Shown here: positions 53,608 through 61,460 of the stretch, piece after piece
Position numbering within the stretch: position 1 is the first letter of the stretch
How the letters are laid out: each line of letters starts with the position of its first letter
DNA from: an uncultured Bacteroides sp.
GTDB lineage: Bacteria > Bacteroidota > Bacteroidia > Bacteroidales > Bacteroidaceae
DNA length: 64,000 nt
Direction: 5' to 3'
Assembly: GCA_900766005.1 (NCBI GenBank)
Contig: CAAFTU010000065.1
Span: forward strand, 1 to 64,000
The notes under the pieces: generated by a model
What the model was told of the DNA's origin: nothing
Seen by the model: the letters and a program-made list of their open reading frames with translations, nothing else
Database searches by the model: none
Made by a program: the position numbers and the translations under genes

Positions 53608-53639
53608 TCAATGTGTCAATATGCCAATGTGCCAATTGG
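53608..53639 (+). repeat. 8-nt tandem repeat in the leader of the GH43-GH51 operon
   Basis: Four 8-nt units follow each other: TCAATGTG, TCAATATG, CCAATGTG and CCAATTGG. A partly complementary CCACATGGCCATTG follows at 53652. It lies in the predicted 5' untranslated leader, between the -7 box and the ATG. Confidence 0.6.
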
Positions 53640-53710
53640 CTGCGCTATATGCCACATGGCCATTGATAAATTAGTACATTAGCAAATGGTCATATAATAA
53701 ACAAAATACT

Positions 53711-55246
53711 ATGAAACAGCAATTTTTTCCTCAAAGATTATTCATGGACATGAAGAGGTTAATAATAAATAGGTTGGTTGGTTTAGGCCTGTTGGTCGTA
53801 GGGGCATTGGTATCATGCAATGCACCTACGGCTTTCGTGCCTGTTCCTTCACCGAATCCTTGGATGGATGATTATACCGCCCTTTCGTCTATGGAAAATT
53901 ATAAGCAGTGGGGAACGTATAATGTACACGATCCGGCTTGTAAAAAAATAGGGGATACCTATTATATGTATTCCACTGATGCTATCTTTGCCGAGAACCG
54001 GAAAGAGGCGGAAGAGAAGAATGTACCGTTAGGTTTTATTCAGGTACGCAAATCAAAAGATCTGGTACATTGGGATTTTGTGGGATGGGCCTTTCCCGAA
54101 ATACCTGCTCCGGCTATAGAATGGGTCCATAGTCAGGCGGAGGGAAAAGGGGCGACTAACATTTGGGCTCCCTTCCTGATGCCTTATCAGGGTATTTATC
54201 GTTTGTATTATTGTGTATCGGCATTCGGCAGGAATACATCCTATATCGGTATGGCTGAGTCGGATTCTCCCGAAGGTCCCTGGATACAGAAAGGGTGTGT
54301 GGTCAAGACAGGGGAAGGGGATGCGATGAATGCCATAGACCCTTCTGTTATTGAGGACCCGGAAACCGGAAAGTGGTGGATGCATTATGGCTCTTATTTC
54401 GGCGGTCTGTACTGTGTGGAACTGAGTCCCGAAACAGGAATGACTATGCAGCCGGAGGATCATGGGCACTTGATAGCACGCCGGGCCAATTACCGGAAAG
54501 ACAATCTGGAAGCGCCGGAAATCATGTATCAGCCGGAACTTGGCAAATATTATCTGTTTACATCCTACGATCCGCTGATGACTACCTATAATGTACGTGT
54601 CGCTTATTCCGATTCTCCCGAAGGGCCTTTTGTGGATTTCTATGGAGAGGATATAAAAGATACAACGAATAATGTTCCCATTTTGACAGCTCCTTACCGC
54701 TTCGAAAATCATCCGGGATGGGCGGGAACGGCTCATTGCGGTCTTATTGACGCCGGTGACGGCCGTTATTTTATGACTCATCAGGGACGGCTCTCTCCTC
54801 AGAACCAGTTGATGGATCTGCATGTACGTGAAGTGTTCTTTACTGTAAACGGATGGCCTGTGGTTTCTCCCGAACGCTATGCAGGTACTGCTCCGCGCTC
54901 TTTCACTAAAGAAGATTTGGCAGGTGAGTGGGAAATTATCCGTCTTCAGGAGCCGCCTCTGGAACGTAGCTTGGAGGCCGGTCAGATAATGTGGGGCGAG
55001 GGAGACTTGCGAAATGGGGAGCAGGCATTGTCTGCCCGTGTCGTTTTGGAAGCAGATGGCAGTGTTGGAGATGCAACTTGGGATTTTAATGTTAAAAAAC
55101 AACTTCTTACTATAAAAACAGCCACAGAAGATATTAACAATTTGATTATCTTTGCCGGACACGATTGGGAAAATGAAACAGAAACCATTCTCTTTACCGG
55201 CCTGGATGCTCAAGGGCATTCGGTATGGGGAAAGAGAATTAACTAA
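53711..55246 (+). CDS. GH43 lipoprotein, probable arabinanase or arabinofuranosidase
   Basis: 511 residues. The lipobox is VGALVSCNAPTAF with no acidic residues after it, so it probably faces the periplasm. Catalytic residues of GH43: Asp in YNVHDPACKK, Asp in NAIDPSVIED and Glu in LEAPEIMYQPE. C-terminal sequence ends in GLDAQGHSVWGKRIN, similar to that of the GH43 at 37956 (two paralogues of one subfamily). A-rich sequence before 53711 supports that start; ATGs at 53744 and 53750 would give a shorter, more usual signal peptide. It is followed 23 nt later by the GH51 gene, as in the B. theta arabinan locus. Confidence 0.86.
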   Translation: MKQQFFPQRLFMDMKRLIINRLVGLGLLVVGALVSCNAPTAFVPVPSPNPWMDDYTALSSMENYKQWGTYNVHDPACKKIGDTYYMYSTDAIFAENRKEAEEKNVPLGFIQVRKSKDLVHWDFVGWAFPEIPAPAIEWVHSQAEGKGATNIWAPFLMPYQGIYRLYYCVSAFGRNTSYIGMAESDSPEGPWIQKGCVVKTGEGDAMNAIDPSVIEDPETGKWWMHYGSYFGGLYCVELSPETGMTMQPEDHGHLIARRANYRKDNLEAPEIMYQPELGKYYLFTSYDPLMTTYNVRVAYSDSPEGPFVDFYGEDIKDTTNNVPILTAPYRFENHPGWAGTAHCGLIDAGDGRYFMTHQGRLSPQNQLMDLHVREVFFTVNGWPVVSPERYAGTAPRSFTKEDLAGEWEIIRLQEPPLERSLEAGQIMWGEGDLRNGEQALSARVVLEADGSVGDATWDFNVKKQLLTIKTATEDINNLIIFAGHDWENETETILFTGLDAQGHSVWGKRIN

Positions 55247-55269
55247 TAAAAATTAATAATATTACTATC

Positions 55270-57249
55270 ATGAAATTACACCGAACTCTATTCACAGCAT
55301 GGGTATTTGCTGCCGGAGTAGCGCTACATGCACAGAATGCGCACAACATGGTCGTGCAGACCAATAAACTTGGTGCGGAAATACAACCAACCATGTATGG
55401 TTTGTTTTTTGAGGACATTAATTATGGAGCCGACGGAGGATTGTATGCCGAACTGGTAAAGAACCGTTCATTCGAATTCCCGCAACGTTTTATGGGGTGG
55501 AATGTTTTCGGTAACGTGACCTTGATGGATGACGGGCCGTTTGAACGAAATCCGCATTATGTCCGTCTGGGTAATTCCGGGCACAGGGAAAAACATACAG
55601 GGATTGAAAACGAAGGTTTCTTCGGTATAGGTGTCAAGGAAGGAGCCGAGTACCGTTTTTCCGTATGGGCACGTGGTGAGAACCAGAAACTTCGCATTGA
55701 ATTGATCAAGAATGATACGATGGAGGAACGTCAGGCTTTTGAGTCAAAAGAACTGACAGTGAACTCGAAGGATTGGAAACAATATGAGGTGATATTGAAA
55801 TCGCCGAGAACGGAACCCAAGGCTCATCTCCGTATTTTCCTTGAAAGTGCGGGAACGGTGGATCTGGAACATGTTTCTCTTTTCCCTGTGGATACTTGGA
55901 AAGAACGTAAGAACGGGCTTCGCAAGGACTTGGTGCAGGCTTTATATGATATCAAACCCGGTGTTTTCCGTTTTCCCGGCGGCTGTATTGTGGAAGGTAC
56001 GGATGAGGCTACCCGTTACGAATGGAAAAAAACAGTAGGTGCGGTAGAGAATCGTCCGTTGAATGAAAACCGCTGGCATTATACGTTCAAGCATCGTTTC
56101 TTCCCCGATTATTTCCAGACTTACGGACTGGGCTTCTTTGAGTATTTCCAGTTGTCGGAGGATATAGGCGCCGAACCGTTGCCTATTCTGAACTGCGGAC
56201 TGGTATGCCAGTATCAGAATGACCCCGACCAGCAGGTCAGCTTGTCCAAACTTGATTCGTATATACAGGATGCATTGGATCTGATTGAATTTGCCAATGG
56301 TGATGTTACGACTACTTGGGGAAAAGTTCGTGCGGATATGGGACATCCTGCTCCCTTCAACTTGAAGTTCTTGGGTATTGGCAACGAACAATGGGGACCG
56401 GAATATCCGGAACGTCTGAAACAGTTTGTCGAGGTGCTTCGTAAGGCGCATCCCGAAATCAAGATTGTCGGCAGTTCGGGACCTCAGTCTGAAGGTAAAG
56501 ACTTTGATTACTTATGGCCGGAAATGAAAAATCTGAAAGTGGATTTGGTGGATGAGCATTTCTATCGTCCCGAAAGCTGGTTCCTGGCACAAGGTAACCG
56601 TTATGACAATTACGACCGCAAAGGTCCGAAGGTCTTTGCCGGAGAATATGCTTGTCATGGAAAAGGCAAGAAATGGAACCATTTTAATGCTGCTTTAATG
56701 GAAGCTGCGTTCATGACCGGACTGGAACGTAATGCCGATGTGGTACACATGGCTACTTATGCGCCTTTGTTTGCTCATGTGGAAGGGTGGCAGTGGCGTC
56801 CGGATTTGATTTGGTTTGATAATCTGAATTCCGTCCGTACTTGCAGTTACTATGTACAACAGTTGTACAGTCATAATAAAGGCACGCATGTATTGCCGTT
56901 GACAATGGATAAAAAAGCTGTGAGCGGTCAGGAAGGACAGGATGGTCTGTTTGCCAGTGCCGTATGGGATAAGGATGAAAAGGCTTGTATCGTGAAAATT
57001 GCCAATACTTCGGATAAGGCACAACCGGTATCAGTGACTTTCAACGGATTGAAGAAGAGTGATAAACTTGTGGAAGGTAAATGCATCACGCTCCAGTCTG
57101 CCGATTTGGATAAAGATAACACGGTAGAGCATCCGAATGTCATCACTCCGAAAGAAAGTGATGTTACGATTGAGGGTAATGTACTGAATGTAGAGATGGC
57201 GCCCAAGACTTTCGTGCTTTATAAGTTTGTTAAGGCAAGTAATAAGTAA
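55270..57249 (+). CDS. GH51 alpha-L-arabinofuranosidase
   Basis: 659 residues with a signal peptide ending near ALHAQ. The N-terminal beta region with YRFSVWARGE is a carbohydrate-binding-like segment (about 95-205). The barrel has FRFPGGCIVEG, the acid/base Glu in FLGIGNEQWGPEYPE, and the nucleophile Glu in VDLVDEHFYRPESWF. The C-terminal domain is a beta sandwich. It releases terminal arabinofuranose from arabinan oligosaccharides in the periplasm and should act on products of the two GH43 enzymes. Two terminators follow. Confidence 0.93.
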   Translation: MKLHRTLFTAWVFAAGVALHAQNAHNMVVQTNKLGAEIQPTMYGLFFEDINYGADGGLYAELVKNRSFEFPQRFMGWNVFGNVTLMDDGPFERNPHYVRLGNSGHREKHTGIENEGFFGIGVKEGAEYRFSVWARGENQKLRIELIKNDTMEERQAFESKELTVNSKDWKQYEVILKSPRTEPKAHLRIFLESAGTVDLEHVSLFPVDTWKERKNGLRKDLVQALYDIKPGVFRFPGGCIVEGTDEATRYEWKKTVGAVENRPLNENRWHYTFKHRFFPDYFQTYGLGFFEYFQLSEDIGAEPLPILNCGLVCQYQNDPDQQVSLSKLDSYIQDALDLIEFANGDVTTTWGKVRADMGHPAPFNLKFLGIGNEQWGPEYPERLKQFVEVLRKAHPEIKIVGSSGPQSEGKDFDYLWPEMKNLKVDLVDEHFYRPESWFLAQGNRYDNYDRKGPKVFAGEYACHGKGKKWNHFNAALMEAAFMTGLERNADVVHMATYAPLFAHVEGWQWRPDLIWFDNLNSVRTCSYYVQQLYSHNKGTHVLPLTMDKKAVSGQEGQDGLFASAVWDKDEKACIVKIANTSDKAQPVSVTFNGLKKSDKLVEGKCITLQSADLDKDNTVEHPNVITPKESDVTIEGNVLNVEMAPKTFVLYKFVKASNK

Positions 57250-57297
57250 AAGATGAATCATTCCTTTAAATGCTAACACAGAGGATAGAGAAACATA

Positions 57298-57319
57298 AAG
57301 CAGCCGAAGGGCTGCTTTA
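57298..57319 (+). terminator. Hairpin after GH51
   Basis: AAAGCAGCC and GGCTGCTTT form a 9-bp perfect stem with a GAAG loop, about 50 nt after the GH51 stop. The T run after it is short. Confidence 0.6.
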
Positions 57320-57364
57320 TAATCCCAACTGCATCCGGAACTTTTAAAGGAAATGTATACCTGT

Positions 57365-57394
57365 CTCCCTTGGTTGTACCAAGGGAGTTTTTTT
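57365..57394 (+). terminator. Rho-independent terminator of the GH43-GH51 operon
   Basis: CTCCCTTGG and CCAAGGGAG form a perfect 9-bp stem with a 5-nt loop, and seven T follow (57388-57394). Confidence 0.88.
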
Positions 57395-57475
57395 GATTAT
57401 ACGTATATTGTCATCTTGGATTTTTCACGTTATTTTGCTGTAAATCAGTAATGTACCGTGAAAATACATTCTAAA

Positions 57476-57925
57476 TCCCCCCGAAACGGTTTGCCATTCT
57501 CCGCTGCCAAATTTAGTTTGACGGATATCGGTTGTTCTGATTCCTGTGTCATAGCTACGGTTGTTCCCTTGCAGGGGAGCGTCATAAGGCGTATTTTTGT
57601 TCGGGTGCGTTCATTGCTTCACTAAGGTGAAGAGGCAGCTTCGTTTAGGTGAACAGCCGCTTTCACCCAAGTGGAATAACTGCTTCACCTGGGTGAAATA
57701 TCAAATGGAGTGAGGTGAAGGTATGATGAGAATAGGTTCTTCTGATGCCTACGAGCTACCGGGAGGTAACGAGGGGCTGATTTTACATTCTGTCCGAGAG
57801 CATCCCCGAAGCAGATGTATTTCGCCACCGGCATACCGATTGAGGAGGTTTTGAAAGACTGTCGCACGGGAAGCTCTTGGTAATGAGTGAGTTGTTGTGA
57901 TGGAATGCTTTTATGTTTTATGTAA
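57476..57925. repeat. Dispersed element, copy B, with a 22-nt periodic palindrome array
   Basis: Four 14-nt palindromes of type TTCACnnnnGTGAA, some degenerate, start at 57618, 57640, 57662 and 57684, and a weaker fifth at 57706; the period is exactly 22 nt. The copy has the same landmarks as 22912-23335: CGAAACGGTTT at the start, TTGGTAATGAGTG (57877-57889) and TTTTATGTTTTA near the end. The gene-free stretch 57250-58050 otherwise holds only terminators; no ORF is convincing. Confidence 0.7.
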
Positions 57926-57960
57926 ATGAGTCAAAAGTGATTTTTGTTGTCGTTATGTTG

Positions 57961-57988
57961 TATGGGCGGGCTCATGGGCCTGCCCATA
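57961..57988 (-). terminator. Hairpin downstream of the sulfatase gene
   Basis: TATGGGCGGGC (57961-57971) pairs with GCCTGCCCATA (57978-57988) with one G-T pair and a 6-nt loop, 62 nt beyond the sulfatase stop. Confidence 0.45.
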
Positions 57989-58050
57989 CGGTGGAACATT
58001 TGATGGTTATTTCGGATTTTTGAAATATCCTCTTATTGGATGAGTCCTGT

Positions 58051-59613
58051 TTACATCTTTATTCTCTTATTGCGTACTTGCCTCAGAATGGTCTGCAACT
58101 CAAATACTTTCTCAGGATACTTTTCTGCTACATTCTCTTGTTCGCTCACCTTTTCCATTTCATATAACTGGGGAACGTTCAGGTTTCCGGTTTCTATTTT
58201 TTCTGCTTTCATGAAAGTGGTCGGGTCATCATTCGGTTCAATGTATTTCCAGTCTTTGGTACGGACGGACAACGTGTGGTTCATGGATTGTTCCACAATC
58301 CAGGGGCGGTCTGTCTTGTCGGTTCCTATCAGATTCCCTAAACGGTCATAACTGTCCGGAGCGCTGCCTTTAGGTAATCTGGCGTTGATCAAAGCTCCTA
58401 AGGAGGCTAGCCAGTCAATCTGTGACATTAATACGTCCGAGTCTCCTGTCTTTTTTATCTTCTGTGGCCAGCGGACAATGACCGGGACGGCTGTTCCACC
58501 CTCGAAAGCGCTGTATTTGTTTCCTCTCCACGGACCGGAAGGTGTATGTCCGTTCAACAGCTCTTCTGCCTTGTCCTTATATCCGTCGTCTACAACCGGA
58601 CCATTGTCGCTGGATAGAATAATCAGCGTGTTTTCAGTTAGTCCAAGTTGGTCCAATGTTTCCATCAGCTGGCCTACCGTCCAGTCGAATTGGGCGATTG
58701 CGTCTCCGCGTAGTCCCATAGGATTCTTTCCACGGAAGCGGTCATGGGGAAAACGAGGAACGTGTACATCATTGGTTGCAAAATACATAAAGAAAGGCTC
58801 GTCTTTATGCTGTTTGATAAAGTCGATGGCATGAACGGTGATGGAATCGGCAATGTTCTCGTCTTTCCAAAGTGCTTTTCCGCCCCCTTTCATAAATCCG
58901 ATGCGGCTGATGCCATTGACGATGGACATGTCATGTCCGTTGCTGGGATGTAGGTTATACAGTAATTCGGGATTATCTTTGCCGGTCGGTTCTCCCGGAA
59001 AGTTCTTGGTGTAACTCACTTCTATGGGATCGGACGGATCATAGTTGGCTACCTTGCCGTTTTCTATAAATACACAAGGTACACGGTCGGCTGTAGCGGC
59101 CATGATATAGTGATAGTCAAAGCCTAAGTCACCTAAAGCGGCTGGTAAAGGAGCATTCCAATCCTGCCCGCCTGTCTTGTCTCCCAGGCCCAGATGCCAT
59201 TTGCCGATGGCGGCTGTAGCATATCCGGCACTTTTAAACATGTCTGCCATGGTGTATTGTTCGGGACGGATAATCATTTTTACATCTCCTGCGGCAATAT
59301 CCGTGTCCGGTCTGCGCCATGCATATTCTCCTGTCAGCAAGGAGTAGCGGGATGGGGTGCTGGTAGCGGCTACGGTATGTGCATTAGTGAAACGAATGCC
59401 TTCCGATGCCAGTTTGTCAACATGGGGAGTTTCTACATTCTTGGCTCCGTAACATTTTAAATCTCCATATCCCAGGTCATCTGCCAGAATAACGATAACA
59501 TTGGGCTTTTGGGGGGCCTGCGTACTGTTTTTTTGAACGGTTTCTGCTGTTGCAGAGTTACAGGCGGCTAATGAGGCAAGTAAGGATATGCCTGCATAAT
59601 TTCTACTTTTCAT
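58051..59613 (-). CDS. Serine-type sulfatase, S1 family lipoprotein
   Basis: 520 residues. The lipobox is LASLAACNSATA. The metal Asp pair is in VIVILADDLGYGDLKCYG. The formylglycine site is a serine, AATSTPSRYSLLTG (S-x-P-x-R), so activation depends on an anaerobic sulfatase-maturating enzyme. Further signatures are GKWHLG, TNDVHVPR and ILSSDNGPVVDD. It releases sulfate from a glycan or glycoside; the target is not readable. It does not share the operator of the arabinan locus. The next gene on the same strand, mnmA, is 147 nt upstream. Confidence 0.9.
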   Translation of the reverse strand: MKSRNYAGISLLASLAACNSATAETVQKNSTQAPQKPNVIVILADDLGYGDLKCYGAKNVETPHVDKLASEGIRFTNAHTVAATSTPSRYSLLTGEYAWRRPDTDIAAGDVKMIIRPEQYTMADMFKSAGYATAAIGKWHLGLGDKTGGQDWNAPLPAALGDLGFDYHYIMAATADRVPCVFIENGKVANYDPSDPIEVSYTKNFPGEPTGKDNPELLYNLHPSNGHDMSIVNGISRIGFMKGGGKALWKDENIADSITVHAIDFIKQHKDEPFFMYFATNDVHVPRFPHDRFRGKNPMGLRGDAIAQFDWTVGQLMETLDQLGLTENTLIILSSDNGPVVDDGYKDKAEELLNGHTPSGPWRGNKYSAFEGGTAVPVIVRWPQKIKKTGDSDVLMSQIDWLASLGALINARLPKGSAPDSYDRLGNLIGTDKTDRPWIVEQSMNHTLSVRTKDWKYIEPNDDPTTFMKAEKIETGNLNVPQLYEMEKVSEQENVAEKYPEKVFELQTILRQVRNKRIKM

Positions 59614-59760
59614 CTCTATTTATTTAAGGTTTGATCCGGATACATGTCTATTTTCACTTTCCGGTTTCTCGACCTGAAGGTGAAGAACGACGGAAAGTTA
59701 TCAAGAAAATCTTGAAGCAGCAAAAAAGAGGGCCGAAATATGATTTGAAAGTGTCTGGAA

Positions 59761-60816
59761 TTAGATGATAATGCCCCCACCCAGTACTACATCATCCCTA
59801 TAGAAAGCGGCTGCCTGTCCCGGAGCAATGGCTGTCAGCGGCTCGTGCAGTTGTACATGCAGGGTGTTATCCGGTTGCAGGGTTACTGTGCAGCGGTTGG
59901 CTTGTTTCCGATAGCGTATTTTGACGATGATGTCGTCCTTGTTTAGTAATAAAGCGGGATTGGTGATGCGCCATTCTTTCAGTCTCATTTCTGTTTTTTC
60001 CAGTGCTTTCAAGTCGCTCAGTATGACTTTGTTTTCTGCCGGAATGATTTCTTTGACAAAGACAGCCCGGTTAAGATCTATGCCCAATCCTCTCCGCTGG
60101 CCGATGGTATAGAAAGGATAACCTTTGTGCCGTGCGATAAAATTCCCCATTTCATCGAAGAATTTACCCGGTAGGATACTTCCTTCAGGTAATTCCTTAT
60201 GTAGGAATGTGCGGTAGTCCATGGGGCAGAAGCAGACTCCCAGACTGTCCCGTTTATGGGCGGCTTTCAGAAAACCACGCTCTGCCGCGATTTCACGGAC
60301 ACGGGCTTTAGTCAGGTTGCCCATAGGGAGAAGCATACGTTGCAGGATTTCTTGTGGCAGCCCCCATAGGAAAAAGGATTGGTCTTTATCCGGGTCGGCA
60401 CCGGTAGTGATGTGATAGCATCCATTGATGAAGCGCCGGCGTACATAATGTCCTGTAGCGAAGTGATAAATTCCCATTTCATCGGATATTTTCTTCAAAA
60501 GAGGCCATTTCAGGTAGTTGTTGCACAAGGTACAGGGAACCGGGGTATGACCTGCCATATATTCGTTGATGAAATAGTCAATGATGGTTTTCCGGAAGGT
60601 GTCACGAACATCGTATGTGAGATGGGGGATGTTCAGACGTTCACATAAAGCGCGGGCGTCCTCCAGATACTCTGTATCATTTTCTTTTTCATAAAAGCGG
60701 AAGGTGATGCCGGTTACTTCGTATCCTGCATCCTGCAATAGAAGGGCGGCTACGGAACTGTCTGTTCCTCCGCTCATGCCTAGTAGGACTTTATTATTGG
60801 ACTCTGTTTCTCTCAT
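59761..60816 (-). CDS. mnmA: tRNA-specific 2-thiouridylase, divergent MnmA
   Basis: 351 residues. Thiolates U34 of Lys, Glu and Gln tRNAs in the MnmA fold. The PP loop reads LGMSGGTDSSVAALLL, with Thr where SGGVDSSV is usual. Both catalytic cysteines are seen: Cys in TPVPCTLCNNYLKW and Cys in LGVCFCPMDYRTFL, but the second motif differs from the common GICFIGER. The end has GQAAAFYRDDVVLGGGII, as expected. Bacteroidales often have more than one MnmA; this seems to be a divergent paralogue. A RhuM-like fragment lies 2 nt upstream and probably shares its promoter. Confidence 0.85.
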   Translation of the reverse strand: MRETESNNKVLLGMSGGTDSSVAALLLQDAGYEVTGITFRFYEKENDTEYLEDARALCERLNIPHLTYDVRDTFRKTIIDYFINEYMAGHTPVPCTLCNNYLKWPLLKKISDEMGIYHFATGHYVRRRFINGCYHITTGADPDKDQSFFLWGLPQEILQRMLLPMGNLTKARVREIAAERGFLKAAHKRDSLGVCFCPMDYRTFLHKELPEGSILPGKFFDEMGNFIARHKGYPFYTIGQRRGLGIDLNRAVFVKEIIPAENKVILSDLKALEKTEMRLKEWRITNPALLLNKDDIIVKIRYRKQANRCTVTLQPDNTLHVQLHEPLTAIAPGQAAAFYRDDVVLGGGIII

Positions 60817-60818
60817 CT

Positions 60819-61289
60819 TTATAGCAGTTTTGTGAGGATGGATGCCGGAATATCCATTTTGGAGAAGGCAAACAGTTTCTTTCCCAAATCTTTCAAAGAG
60901 GCTCCGATGTGATATATGTCGGATTGGTCTATAATAAGAAAACGGTCATGTGCCTGGCTATTAGCCCATTGGCGGAATTGGATTCCTCGTTTCGTATTTA
61001 CACGGTATCCTACTGATATAATCACATCTAAATTATAATATTCTAAGTTACGGGTAATCTGTCTGTTGCCTTCTTGGCGAACTGTTCGGAAATTCCGAAC
61101 GGTTGAACTTTGGATTAGTTCTTCTGATTTATAAATGTTCTTTAGATGCTCGCTTATATTGGCTTTGCTGGATTGGAATAGTTCTACTATTTGTGCCTGG
61201 GTCAGCCACACTGTTTCATCTTCAATGCGCACTTCCATCCTCACTGATTCATCCGGCTGGTAGAGTATGATTTCTCCTTGTTGTTCCAT
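60819..61289 (-). CDS. RhuM-like N-terminus joined to a PLD-like tail, probably shortened
   Basis: 156 residues. Residues 1-108 match the start of RhuM family proteins: VWLTQAQIVELFQSSKANISEHLKNIY, EYYNLDVIISVGYRVNTKRG and IQFRQWANSQ, where a longer RhuM usually carries on. Here it passes at once to AHDRFLIIDQSDIYHIGASLKDLGKKLFAFSKM. That tail resembles the end of another family, with an HxR(x4)D motif close to the phospholipase D HKD form. It looks like an internal deletion of a longer protein, but the frame is open and has its own promoter box. Function unknown. Confidence 0.7.
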   Translation of the reverse strand: MEQQGEIILYQPDESVRMEVRIEDETVWLTQAQIVELFQSSKANISEHLKNIYKSEELIQSSTVRNFRTVRQEGNRQITRNLEYYNLDVIISVGYRVNTKRGIQFRQWANSQAHDRFLIIDQSDIYHIGASLKDLGKKLFAFSKMDIPASILTKLL

Positions 61290-61308
61290 GTGTTCGATTT
61301 TTTGAGTA

Positions 61309-61316
61309 CAAAGCTA
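61309..61316 (-). promoter_or_regulatory. Promoter box of the RhuM-mnmA pair
   Basis: TAGCTTTG on the minus strand matches TAnnTTTG, 19 nt upstream of the ATG at 61289. Confidence 0.5.
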
Positions 61317-61378
61317 GCAAATATAAATCAGACTGATCTTGTTTTCAGGTTATAATTGAAATGTAGGATGGGAAATGA

Positions 61379-61417
61379 AACTCCGATGACAATCTATATG
61401 ATAGTGCCATCGGAGTT
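61379..61417 (-). terminator. Terminator after the GH2 gene
   Basis: AACTCCGATG (61379-61388) pairs with CATCGGAGTT (61408-61417) around a 19-nt loop, 43 nt downstream of the GH2 stop; TTTCATTTCCC follows on the minus strand. Confidence 0.6.
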
Positions 61418-61460
61418 CTGACATACTCTTCTTATTAAGGAAGGAATGCTTGCTATGTTT

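Noticed and set aside
54053..55219. 388-codon open frame on the minus strand inside the GH43 gene
   Set aside because: It is a shadow of a strongly supported GH43 gene with catalytic motifs; its own translation has no recognisable domain.
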